49,599 bases of DNA from JAJFVC01 sp039698075. Lineage in GTDB: Bacteria; Planctomycetota; Planctomycetia; Pirellulales; Thermoguttaceae. The position numbers were made by a program, and so were the translations under genes. This document shows, in pieces, positions 34,708 through 42,045 of the stretch (positions are counted from its first letter, which is position 1; every line of letters starts with the position of its first letter). The notes beneath the pieces are model-generated. The model had not been told where the DNA came from. It worked only from the letters and a program-made list of their open reading frames with translations, and did not search any database. Location: the NCBI GenBank assembly GCA_039698075.1, contig JBDKTJ010000115.1, positions 1 to 49,599 on the forward strand, read 5' to 3'.

Positions 34708-36981
34708 TCACACCAATCCCGAACGCCGTCGCAACGCCCACGTTGCGATCCACAACGCCAACGCCCCGACCAGCGACAACCAACGGTCCCACGCCGGGGT
34801 GTGCACCGTTCGCTCGGGCCGGGTGCGGCCGAGGTATTCGTCGAAACGCCGAGCGAGCCGTTTTGGATCGGACGAATCGAGCATCGCTCCGCCGGTGGTT
34901 TCGGCGATCATGCGCATCACGCCGGGCTGGGCGGACAGGTCGAGCCGTTCGGTCAAATTATCGCGCACGTCAAAGGCAGCCTCGCCGGACGGGTCGTTGC
35001 CGTCACTGCCTTCGACGCGAATCGCATATCGGCCCTCGCCCAGTCGCCCGAACGCGACGCCATACTGGCCGGGCGAACTGCCCCGCGGAACGCAGCCGAA
35101 CCGACGCGGACGCTTCAAGTCGCCGCCGGAAAGCGCGATCTGCGGCGGATCGCCCGCCCCATCGCGAACCAAAAGCGTGGCCGTCGCGTTTTCGTCCGTA
35201 TGAAAGCTCAGCTTGTCCGCCCGGAGCGACAATTTCTGCGACGGCAACAGACCGACGTTGGCCACCAACCACCGGACCAGACTGCGCCACAGCGAACCGT
35301 AGACTTCTTCCTGTTTTTGATGTTCGGGCGAAAGGAAGGCCCATCGCCACATTCCGGCCCCCTCGATCACCACAACTCGTCCGTTGCCGACCGGTTGATA
35401 CGACATCACGGGACTGGACGCACCCGAATCGCCGGCCGCGCCGGTGGCCAACACGACCGCCAGCGCTTTCGCCGCTTCGGGGCGAACGGACGTGGCAAGC
35501 GACGGCAACTCCGCCATGGGATTTCCGTCGTCGCCCACGGTCGGCAGCCAATGCAACGTCTGCCCGGCGCCGGTCAGTTGGACGTGGAACCGCGACTCGG
35601 GCGTCGGCGTCCATCGCATCGGCATCAACTCGCCCAGACGCTGCCCGACCTGCGACACCGGCGGACCGCGAAAACAGACCAGCGACCCCTCGCCCTCGGC
35701 CAGCCACTTGCGCAGCGCGGCCACAGCGTCGTCCGTCAAAAACGCCTCGGCGTTGCGGCCGAGCACGACGATTTGATAGGCGGCCAACGCGCCCGGATCG
35801 GTCAGCAGCTTTTGGGCATCCGCTTCGATCGTCCACGATTGGCGATCCGCGTCCGGCGTCGCACTTTTTTTAGCGTCGTCCTTCGTCTTTTCGACCGGCG
35901 TCTGTCGCGGAATCTTTCGCTGCAACAGGCGTTTGTCCGCAATCTGCACAAGACTCGTCAGTTCGACCGACGGATCGGCCGAGAGCGTGCGAACCAGAAA
36001 CTTCGTGTCCCAATACGGCTTGCCTTCAAGCAGCAGCACGCGAATCGGCTGATCGACGACCCGCAACAGAAACGGCGCCGAATTGTTGACGGTCGTCGCC
36101 TCGCCAGGAATCGGTTCGGCGCGGACTTCGTACCGGTACAAGCCGGGCGTTTTGTGCGACAGATAAAAAATTGCCTCGACCGCGCCGTCGGCCTTCAACT
36201 TCACGTCGCGACGTTCGACCCGCTTGTCGTTCAGCGACAGCGAGAGGCTCGCTTTCACGGCGTTGGCGGCCCGCTGACGCAACCGGACCGCGACGGGCGT
36301 CTGCTGGCCGACGAACGCCAACTCCTGCGGCTGCTCCAACGTGACTTCGAGATCGCTGGCTTTGGCGTCGCCGCCGAAAGATTTTGCGTACACCGGCGCC
36401 GCCAAGGCTTTGGCTTTTGCCGCATTGCGACGCAACCGCTCGACGCCGCCGACGTTGTGGATGCCGTCGCTCAACAGCAGAACGGCCTGTCCTTGGGGGC
36501 GGTCGTTTTCGATTGCGTCTTGCAGAGCCGTCGCCAGATCGGTCGCGCGGCCGCCGGGCTTGTCTTTCGCCAACTTGGCAATCGACGCGGGCGCAGACGC
36601 CTCGGCCACGGCCCGAACGCGAACTTCGTAGCGATCGGAAAGTCGGCGTTCCGCGGCGGCGGCGAACTCCACGGCCGCTTCGTAACGCGTCTTGCCGCGT
36701 TCGGCGTCGGACGTGGCCATGCTCGCCGATCGATCGACAAGAATGGTCAACAGCGGCTTGCCGGCCGGCGGCGGCGTCCGTTCCAACCACGTCGGATTGA
36801 GCAACACGACCAGCGGGACCGTCGCGGCCAGCGTCATCATCGCGATGATGAGCCGCCAACGTCGCGGGGCCATGCGCCGACGGCCTGACGCGGCATACCA
36901 CGCCAGCAACGCCGCGGTGGCCAACGCCAGAGGCGCCCACAACGCCAACGGAATACAAGGATCGCAAGTGATGCGCATCAT
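34708..36981 (-). CDS. Membrane vWA-domain protein (GATase-like C-terminal half)
   Basis: 757 aa. Transmembrane helices at about 12-31 and 44-62, then a vWA domain with an intact MIDAS motif DRSASM (Asp83, Ser85, Ser87) and LLLSDGIHNVGGVERL. Next come beta-sandwich parts, a GATase-like segment with VRVLLLEGKPYWDTKFLVR-type sequence (RVLLLEGKPYWDTKFL), FRGPPVSQVGQRLGEL and VVVIEGAGMWRW, and a C-terminal helix (LVGALALWIATWAL). Intact MIDAS predicts metal-dependent partner binding, probably with the MoxR machine. Two adjacent ATG at 36981 and 36978. Gap to the preceding gene is 4 nt. Confidence 0.9.
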   Translation of the reverse strand: MMRITCDPCIPLALWAPLALATAALLAWYAASGRRRMAPRRWRLIIAMMTLAATVPLVVLLNPTWLERTPPPAGKPLLTILVDRSASMATSDAERGKTRYEAAVEFAAAAERRLSDRYEVRVRAVAEASAPASIAKLAKDKPGGRATDLATALQDAIENDRPQGQAVLLLSDGIHNVGGVERLRRNAAKAKALAAPVYAKSFGGDAKASDLEVTLEQPQELAFVGQQTPVAVRLRQRAANAVKASLSLSLNDKRVERRDVKLKADGAVEAIFYLSHKTPGLYRYEVRAEPIPGEATTVNNSAPFLLRVVDQPIRVLLLEGKPYWDTKFLVRTLSADPSVELTSLVQIADKRLLQRKIPRQTPVEKTKDDAKKSATPDADRQSWTIEADAQKLLTDPGALAAYQIVVLGRNAEAFLTDDAVAALRKWLAEGEGSLVCFRGPPVSQVGQRLGELMPMRWTPTPESRFHVQLTGAGQTLHWLPTVGDDGNPMAELPSLATSVRPEAAKALAVVLATGAAGDSGASSPVMSYQPVGNGRVVVIEGAGMWRWAFLSPEHQKQEEVYGSLWRSLVRWLVANVGLLPSQKLSLRADKLSFHTDENATATLLVRDGAGDPPQIALSGGDLKRPRRFGCVPRGSSPGQYGVAFGRLGEGRYAIRVEGSDGNDPSGEAAFDVRDNLTERLDLSAQPGVMRMIAETTGGAMLDSSDPKRLARRFDEYLGRTRPERTVHTPAWDRWLSLVGALALWIATWALRRRSGLV

Positions 36982-36985
36982 CGGT

Positions 36986-39097
36986 TCAGGTCCGGAAGAC
37001 GATCAAGGCGCCCATTTCTCCCATCACACATCCAACACACGCCAGGACAAACCACTTCCACGAGTCGTCGCGGCGGCGGTCCTCGTCGGCAACGCCGCGA
37101 TAGGCGGCCATTCGGCCCGCAGCCATTCGGCCCGTCAATACGTCCGGCGTCAGCGCGTCAAGCTGGCTTTCCTCCTCGGGAATGTTGACGGCCATAGCAA
37201 AAACCGTCGCGTCGCCGCGTTGGACGCAATAGACGCCGGGCTGGCCGGCCGCCGCCCAGCGCCACACCGAGCCCGCCGCTTCGTCGACCAATTGGCCGCA
37301 ACGCCCGCCGTCGACGCCGCTGGGTCCAACCGTCCACAGACCGTGAGCAGGTCCAGCCTCGGCGGGCAATTGGGCCACCAACGGTTCGCCGGACAGGGCC
37401 CTCGTCGTCGCCCGATGCCGATCGAGCAGTTGTTCGACCAGTTCGGTCAGCAACGGGACAAAGGCCGCGGTCTTCGGCAGGGTCGACGCCGCCAGATCGG
37501 CATTGAGCACCGCCAGCGCGCCGGCATCGGACGAAGTCAGCACGATGGCGGCCGATCCGTCGTTATACCGACCGAGCACATCGGCGTCGACGCCCGTTTC
37601 GAGACGCCGCGAGCCAAGTCCGCCTGCGAATCGCAGTTGATCCAACGTCGACGTCAGATGGTCGCCAAAGATTTCAAACGGAGGACTCTCGCGCTGCACC
37701 GACGTCAGAACAAGGTCGCGCCGCGCGTGTCCGGCCGGCGGGGGCGTGAATTCCACGGGCATCTGCAAGCTGCCGCCGGATGCCTCGCGGAGCCGCTTGA
37801 GATTCGTCGCGTCGATCGGATCGGCGGCCACATACAACAGCGGCCGACCGCGACGCAGCAGCGCCGCCAGCAGTTTCACGGCCTCGTCCCCGAGCTTGCC
37901 CGGATGGTCCAAGACGATCAAATCGCCCGAGGCCACGACGGACGAATCCAACGCGACGGGATCGACGCGAATCACCCGCGGCGACGCATCGCCGCCTTGT
38001 CGCCGTTCCTTCCCGGCGGCCGGCGCGAGCGCACATTCCAGAAACAGGCTCGACGTGGCCCGGCGACCTCGCGGCTGGCGCGTCATCAAGATGTAAGTCG
38101 GTCGCGGCCGAACGTGCAACACGAAAGGACACACATTATCGTTCGGCAAGGCGTCGTCCACGCCCGCCAGCCGCGCCTCGCCCGGCCACCAGCCCGACGG
38201 ACACGAGCGAATCTCCTCGGTCAACGTCGTTCGACGGCCCGGCGGACAAGCGCCGGTCAAGCGGTGCGTGGCGTCGCCGACCGTGACGTCGACTGCAATC
38301 TTTCGCGTGGCGGACGTCTCGTTGCCGATCTCGACGTCGAGTTGCGCGCCGGCGCGGGAGGCCCGCCCCTGGACGCCGAGAATGGCCACGTTCGGCGGCG
38401 GCTCGGCCGGCGCGGTCGATTCAAATTGGATGTTCGTATCGCCCGGCAGCGGCGAAAAATCGACTTTCGACCAGTTGGATCGCTGGAAATCGCTGATGAC
38501 GATCAGCTCTCTCCGCCGACGGTCGTTGTCGGAGGCCGGCGCCAGCCATCGTGCGGCCATATCCACCGCGCGATTGACGTCGGACCGTTCGGGCAATGCG
38601 CGGCATCGAGCCAATTCATCGCGCAACGCCTCGAAATTCGTCGACGGCCCGTCGAACACGCCGTAGGGCCGGGCGCCGGCCAGAACCAGGTTGGCGGCGA
38701 GTCCGGGCCGATAGCGGAGGTAGTTCGCCGCAATGGTTCGCGCGCGTTGGATGTGCTCGACCGCGCCCGCCCGGGCCGCCATGCTTTGGCTGACGTCGAG
38801 CAATACAACCCGGATGGTGTCGCCGCCCTGAAGATCCGAGACTTGCAGAGGCTCGCGCCACTGGGGCCGCGCCACGGCCAACGCGATCAGCAACACGGCA
38901 AGCGTCCGCAGAGCCAGCAACACGAAGTCGCGCAGCCGCCGCCATGTCCGCTGTTGCCGAACCGCCTCGCGTACGAACCGCAACGTCGAAAGCGGGAACC
39001 GCACCGGACGCGGCCGCGTCCACCAGTGGATCAGCACCGGCATCGTCGCCGCCGCGACGCCGATCCAGAGAGCCCAGGGATGCAGAAACGTCACCAT
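36986..39097 (-). CDS. BatA-type membrane vWA-domain protein
   Basis: 703 aa. The N-terminal BatA segment is plain: FLHPWALWIGVAAATMPVLI, HWWTRPRPVRFPLSTLRFV and a second helix at 56-75. A vWA domain follows with MIDAS motif DVSQSM (Asp101, Ser103, Ser105) and ELIVISDFQRSNW. The later part is beta-rich with a GATase-like stretch and ends in one helix near the C-terminus (WKWFVLACVGCVMGEMGALI). BatA-like proteins are membrane partners of MoxR ATPases. ATG 39097 chosen because the BatA motif starts at once; the frame is open to 39469 inside the upstream gene. The ribosome site is weak. Confidence 0.92.
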   Translation of the reverse strand: MVTFLHPWALWIGVAAATMPVLIHWWTRPRPVRFPLSTLRFVREAVRQQRTWRRLRDFVLLALRTLAVLLIALAVARPQWREPLQVSDLQGGDTIRVVLLDVSQSMAARAGAVEHIQRARTIAANYLRYRPGLAANLVLAGARPYGVFDGPSTNFEALRDELARCRALPERSDVNRAVDMAARWLAPASDNDRRRRELIVISDFQRSNWSKVDFSPLPGDTNIQFESTAPAEPPPNVAILGVQGRASRAGAQLDVEIGNETSATRKIAVDVTVGDATHRLTGACPPGRRTTLTEEIRSCPSGWWPGEARLAGVDDALPNDNVCPFVLHVRPRPTYILMTRQPRGRRATSSLFLECALAPAAGKERRQGGDASPRVIRVDPVALDSSVVASGDLIVLDHPGKLGDEAVKLLAALLRRGRPLLYVAADPIDATNLKRLREASGGSLQMPVEFTPPPAGHARRDLVLTSVQRESPPFEIFGDHLTSTLDQLRFAGGLGSRRLETGVDADVLGRYNDGSAAIVLTSSDAGALAVLNADLAASTLPKTAAFVPLLTELVEQLLDRHRATTRALSGEPLVAQLPAEAGPAHGLWTVGPSGVDGGRCGQLVDEAAGSVWRWAAAGQPGVYCVQRGDATVFAMAVNIPEEESQLDALTPDVLTGRMAAGRMAAYRGVADEDRRRDDSWKWFVLACVGCVMGEMGALIVFRT

Positions 39098-39105
39098 CGC
39101 AAAGG

Positions 39106-40017
39106 TTACCCCGCCCGCGCCACCAAAAAACCCCCGAGCGTCTGCAAGTAGGAAACCGCCGTCGATACGCGGCGATACTCGCAGCCGCCGGCCAACGCCC
39201 ATTGACGAACCATCGCCAGATGAGCGGCGAATCGCTCCCGATACGCCGTGCAGACCTCCGCCGGCGAGCAACTCACCTGCCCGTCGTTCTCCATTCCCTC
39301 GAACCGATAGGCCGTCCCGTCGGGCAAACGTTCTTCGTCGGGATGCACCACGTGCAAGACGACGACGTCCCAGCCGCGATGTCGAAACAGCCGCAACGCA
39401 GCGAACACCTCTTCGAGATCGTCCATCAGAAAATCGCTCATCAGCAGCAACGCGCCGCGCCGGCGGCATCGTTCAAACAGTTCGCGCAATCCGCCGGCCA
39501 TTCGTGGGCTGGGATGCGTCGCGATGCCTTCGATCACCTGCTGAAGACGCTCGATGTGCGACATGGTCGCGCCGGGGCCGATCCACGAATCCAACGCGTC
39601 GTTGAGCACGGCGAGCCCCACTTGGTCTTGGCCGCGGCTGATCACATGGGACAGCGCCGTGGCTAGATATTGGACGTATTCGAGTTTCGACCCGGTCGCG
39701 TCGCGTCGTCCCGCCGCGCCAAACCGCATCGACCCGCTGGCGTCGATCGCCAACGTGCAGCTAAGATCCGTCTCCTCCTCGTGCAGCCGGACGATCGCCT
39801 TGCCGGTGCGGGCCAGCACTTTCCAATCGAGCCGCCGCAGGTCTTCGCCGCCGGTGTACTCGCGGAAATCGACGAACTCGCCGGAGCCGCCCAACTGACG
39901 CGAGGCGTGATAGCCCATGTACGTGCCCTCGACACGTCGGCGCGTAGTGAAACGCATCGGCTCGAGCGCCGACAGCGCGCGCAGATCGAGGAACCGGCTT
40001 GCCAGACGTTCGTTCAT
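39106..40017 (-). CDS. DUF58 domain protein (vWA-like)
   Basis: 303 aa, complete. DUF58 signature is FVDFREYTGGEDLRRLDWKV with RTGKAIVRLHEEE; a MIDAS-like DASGSM follows at residues 92-97. DUF58 proteins almost always neighbour MoxR ATPases and are thought to be their cytoplasmic adaptors. The start codon overlaps the moxR stop by 4 nt (ATGA) and 8 nt separate it from the BatA gene. Confidence 0.95.
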   Translation of the reverse strand: MNERLASRFLDLRALSALEPMRFTTRRRVEGTYMGYHASRQLGGSGEFVDFREYTGGEDLRRLDWKVLARTGKAIVRLHEEETDLSCTLAIDASGSMRFGAAGRRDATGSKLEYVQYLATALSHVISRGQDQVGLAVLNDALDSWIGPGATMSHIERLQQVIEGIATHPSPRMAGGLRELFERCRRRGALLLMSDFLMDDLEEVFAALRLFRHRGWDVVVLHVVHPDEERLPDGTAYRFEGMENDGQVSCSPAEVCTAYRERFAAHLAMVRQWALAGGCEYRRVSTAVSYLQTLGGFLVARAG

Positions 40018-41021
40018 ACGGCCACTTCGTCGAGGAGTCTCGCAATGACGTCGGCCGAAGCGACCGAATCGCCGACCGCCCGGTGATTGACAATGATGCG
40101 ATGGCGGAGGATCGGCAGCGCGACGGTCCGGATGTCGTCGGCGGTCGGAGCCGTGCGGCCCGCCAACAACGATCGCGCCTTGGCCGCCAATACGAGGTTT
40201 TGAGAGCCGCGAGGGCCGGCGCCCCAGGCCACATAGTCGCGGACGAACTGGCCGGCTTTGGCGTCCTCCGGCCGGCTTGCCCCGCACAACCGCACGGCAT
40301 AAGCCGCCACGCTCTCGACCACCGGCGCCGCCAACACGAGATCGCGAAGCTGCAAAAACTCCTCGCGCGCCAGCGACGCCGTCGGCAACTCGGGCATCCC
40401 GGCCGTCGTTCGCATCACGATCTCTTCTTCTTGTTGCGGCGTCGGATAGCCGATGCGAATCTCCATCATGAACCGGTCGAGCTGCGCCTCGGGCAACGGA
40501 TACGTTCCCTCCTGCTCGATGGGGTTTTGCGTGGCGGCCACGAGAAACGGCTCTTCCAGCGGATAGGTCTTTCCGCCGACCGTCACGTGCCGCTCGGCCA
40601 TCGCTTCCAGCAACGCCGATTGGGTCTTCGGCGCGGCGCGGTTGATTTCGTCGGCCAGCACCAGATTGGCGAAGACCGGACCCGGTCGAAACGTCATCGC
40701 CGGGCCTTGACCGTTTTCGCCGCGGCCGAGCAATTCGTAGCCGGTCACATCGGCCGGCATCAGGTCGGGCGTAAACTGAATGCGGCCGTATTTCCACCGA
40801 AACGCCGACGCGAGCGCTTTGACCATGAGCGTCTTCGCCAGGCCCGGCACGCCCACCAACAACGCATGCGAACCGCAAAGGGCGCAGATAAGAAGCTGGT
40901 CGATCACTTCGTCCTGACCCACCACCACTTCGTGCAAGGCCGATCGAATGGCCTGCACCCGGTCGGCAAACGCGCCGATCTGCTGTCGCCCCAGATCCAA
41001 CTCTTGGGAACTCGCCGCCAT
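40014..41021 (-). CDS. MoxR-family AAA+ ATPase
   Basis: 335 aa. Walker A GVPGLAKT (57-64), Walker B VLADEINRA (about 121-129, Asp124-Glu125), sensor 1 VAATQNPIEQEGTYPLPEAQ (about 161-180) and a C-terminal helical lid with NHRAVGDSV. MoxR ATPases act as chaperones in assembling or activating protein complexes. First gene of the nine-gene operon. ATG 41021 has an AGGAG ribosome site 7-9 bases upstream; the frame extends to 41522 but that part shows no similarity to MoxR. Confidence 0.96.
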   Translation of the reverse strand: MAASSQELDLGRQQIGAFADRVQAIRSALHEVVVGQDEVIDQLLICALCGSHALLVGVPGLAKTLMVKALASAFRWKYGRIQFTPDLMPADVTGYELLGRGENGQGPAMTFRPGPVFANLVLADEINRAAPKTQSALLEAMAERHVTVGGKTYPLEEPFLVAATQNPIEQEGTYPLPEAQLDRFMMEIRIGYPTPQQEEEIVMRTTAGMPELPTASLAREEFLQLRDLVLAAPVVESVAAYAVRLCGASRPEDAKAGQFVRDYVAWGAGPRGSQNLVLAAKARSLLAGRTAPTADDIRTVALPILRHRIIVNHRAVGDSVASADVIARLLDEVAV

Positions 41022-41201
41022 GGCTGCTTCTCCTGTTGATTTGTCTGAGAAGAGGAGCTTGCCAACGGAACCGTGGACAGCCGCGCACCGGTCGCAGAAA
41101 AAGGCTGTCGCCGAACCAACGATTAAACTTTGAAAAGACTCAACGTTGACAAGAGCCCCCCCCCTTACGCTGTCATTTGGCGCCCCCGATCGTGAAAGAT
41201 C

Positions 41202-41230
41202 AAGATAACGATTTGACACCCCCACGTCAA
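41202..41230 (-). promoter_or_regulatory. Candidate promoter of the MoxR operon
   Basis: On the minus strand: TTGACG (41225-41230), 17-nt spacer, TATCTT (41202-41207). The leader would be about 175 nt and contains a run of nine G (plus-strand C at 41156-41164). The -10 box matches four of six bases. Confidence 0.4.
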
Positions 41231-41279
41231 GCATCGGGCGTGCCGACGATCGCGCGACGACGGTGGTGAAAACTCGGCG

Positions 41280-41423
41280 ATGCACAGCTTTTCCGTCCCG
41301 CACCAGGTCGTGGAAGAAGTGGAAAAAGGAACCGAAACGGCGGAAAATGGGGCGATGCGTCGGCCCGGGCCGCGACCGCCTGCCGCGACGCAAACCGACT
41401 GCACGACACACGTTGTCGACTGA
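41280..41423 (+). CDS. Possible 47-aa protein, unrecognised
   Basis: ATG 41280 to TGA 41423. The product begins MHSFSVPHQVVEEVEKGTET and then becomes Pro/Arg-rich. Third-position GC is about 70%, compatible with coding, but there is no good ribosome site and no recognised family. It is the only hint of a gene in the otherwise empty 41022-41513 interval and heads a run of three tiny plus-strand ORFs. Confidence 0.25.
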   Translation: MHSFSVPHQVVEEVEKGTETAENGAMRRPGPRPPAATQTDCTTHVVD

Positions 41424-41513
41424 TCGCGCCTTCGAGCGGCCCGGCTGCGTCGAACGGCCGTGGCCTACGATTCGGTAGACGACAGCAACCGCCGCGCCGT
41501 TCGGAGAATTCCA

Positions 41514-41753
41514 GTGAGCCATCCACCGTCGATACTAAAACCGTTTGAAGTCGATCGACAGCTCGCCGACGATGGCGATGGCTCCTACTGTGAGTGGCTG
41601 TGTTCTCGGTTGGACGGACAGGCGGCGCATTTTCGGCGACTGATGAACACGGGCCTTGCCGCCGACGAGTTCGCGCAAGCCGGCGAGTTCAACGACGCGC
41701 TGGCCGCCGCCGTCAGCGTCGTTCGCTCGCGATGGCAATCGTTTCGGTTGTAG
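41514..41753 (+). CDS. Small helical protein (79 aa), possible T3SS chaperone-like
   Basis: GTG start at 41514 with GGAG seven bases upstream; an in-frame GTG at 41460 lacks a ribosome site. The product is mostly helical: YCEWLCSRLDGQAAHFRRLM, then GLAADEFAQAGEFNDALAAA and a terminal VVRSRWQSFRL. Size and two-helix layout resemble small co-chaperones of type III secretion needles (EscE/YscE-like), but no defining motif confirms this. The next ORF, 34 nt downstream, has TPR character. Confidence 0.5.
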   Translation: MSHPPSILKPFEVDRQLADDGDGSYCEWLCSRLDGQAAHFRRLMNTGLAADEFAQAGEFNDALAAAVSVVRSRWQSFRL

Positions 41754-41787
41754 GCTGGAAAACCGTTCACCCCGAGGCGACAAACCC

Positions 41788-42045
41788 ATGACGATGCAGA
41801 TCGACAGCGACCTGAATGAATTGTTGACGCAGATCGGTTTCATCGCCGTCGAAGAGGGAATGCACGACGAAGCCGCCGCGATTTTCGAGGCCGTCGAGTC
41901 CGCACGACCCGAGCACGAACGGCTCTGGATGGATCGACTTCTGGATGAGCCGGAGTATCGCGAGCAGCGCGACCGCAACGAGCGCCAATGGAAAGCCTTC
42001 CGCGAGTCACTGCGGCGGAAACATGCCTGGCAGCAGGACGGATAG
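41788..42045 (+). CDS. Small TPR-like protein (85 aa)
   Basis: The N-terminal half reads like one helix-turn-helix TPR unit: LNELLTQIGFIAVEEGMHDE then AAAIFEAVESARPEHERL. The C-terminal half is a charged helix (EYREQRDRNERQWKAFRESL). Single-TPR small proteins of this kind occur among type III secretion chaperones (YscG/HrpB1-like) but also elsewhere. ATG 41788 chosen. The 3' end overlaps the convergent kinase gene by 39 nt. Confidence 0.6.
   Translation: MTMQIDSDLNELLTQIGFIAVEEGMHDEAAAIFEAVESARPEHERLWMDRLLDEPEYREQRDRNERQWKAFRESLRRKHAWQQDG

Noticed and set aside
34687..39151. Long plus-strand ORFs of 733 and 819 codons opposite the vWA genes
   Set aside because: They are Arg/His/Gln-rich antisense shadows of clear vWA genes, typical of GC-rich DNA, with no family resemblance or ribosome sites.
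41022..41522. Upstream extension of the MoxR reading frame
   Set aside because: The extension shows no MoxR similarity and the ATG at 41021 has an ideal AGGAG ribosome site.
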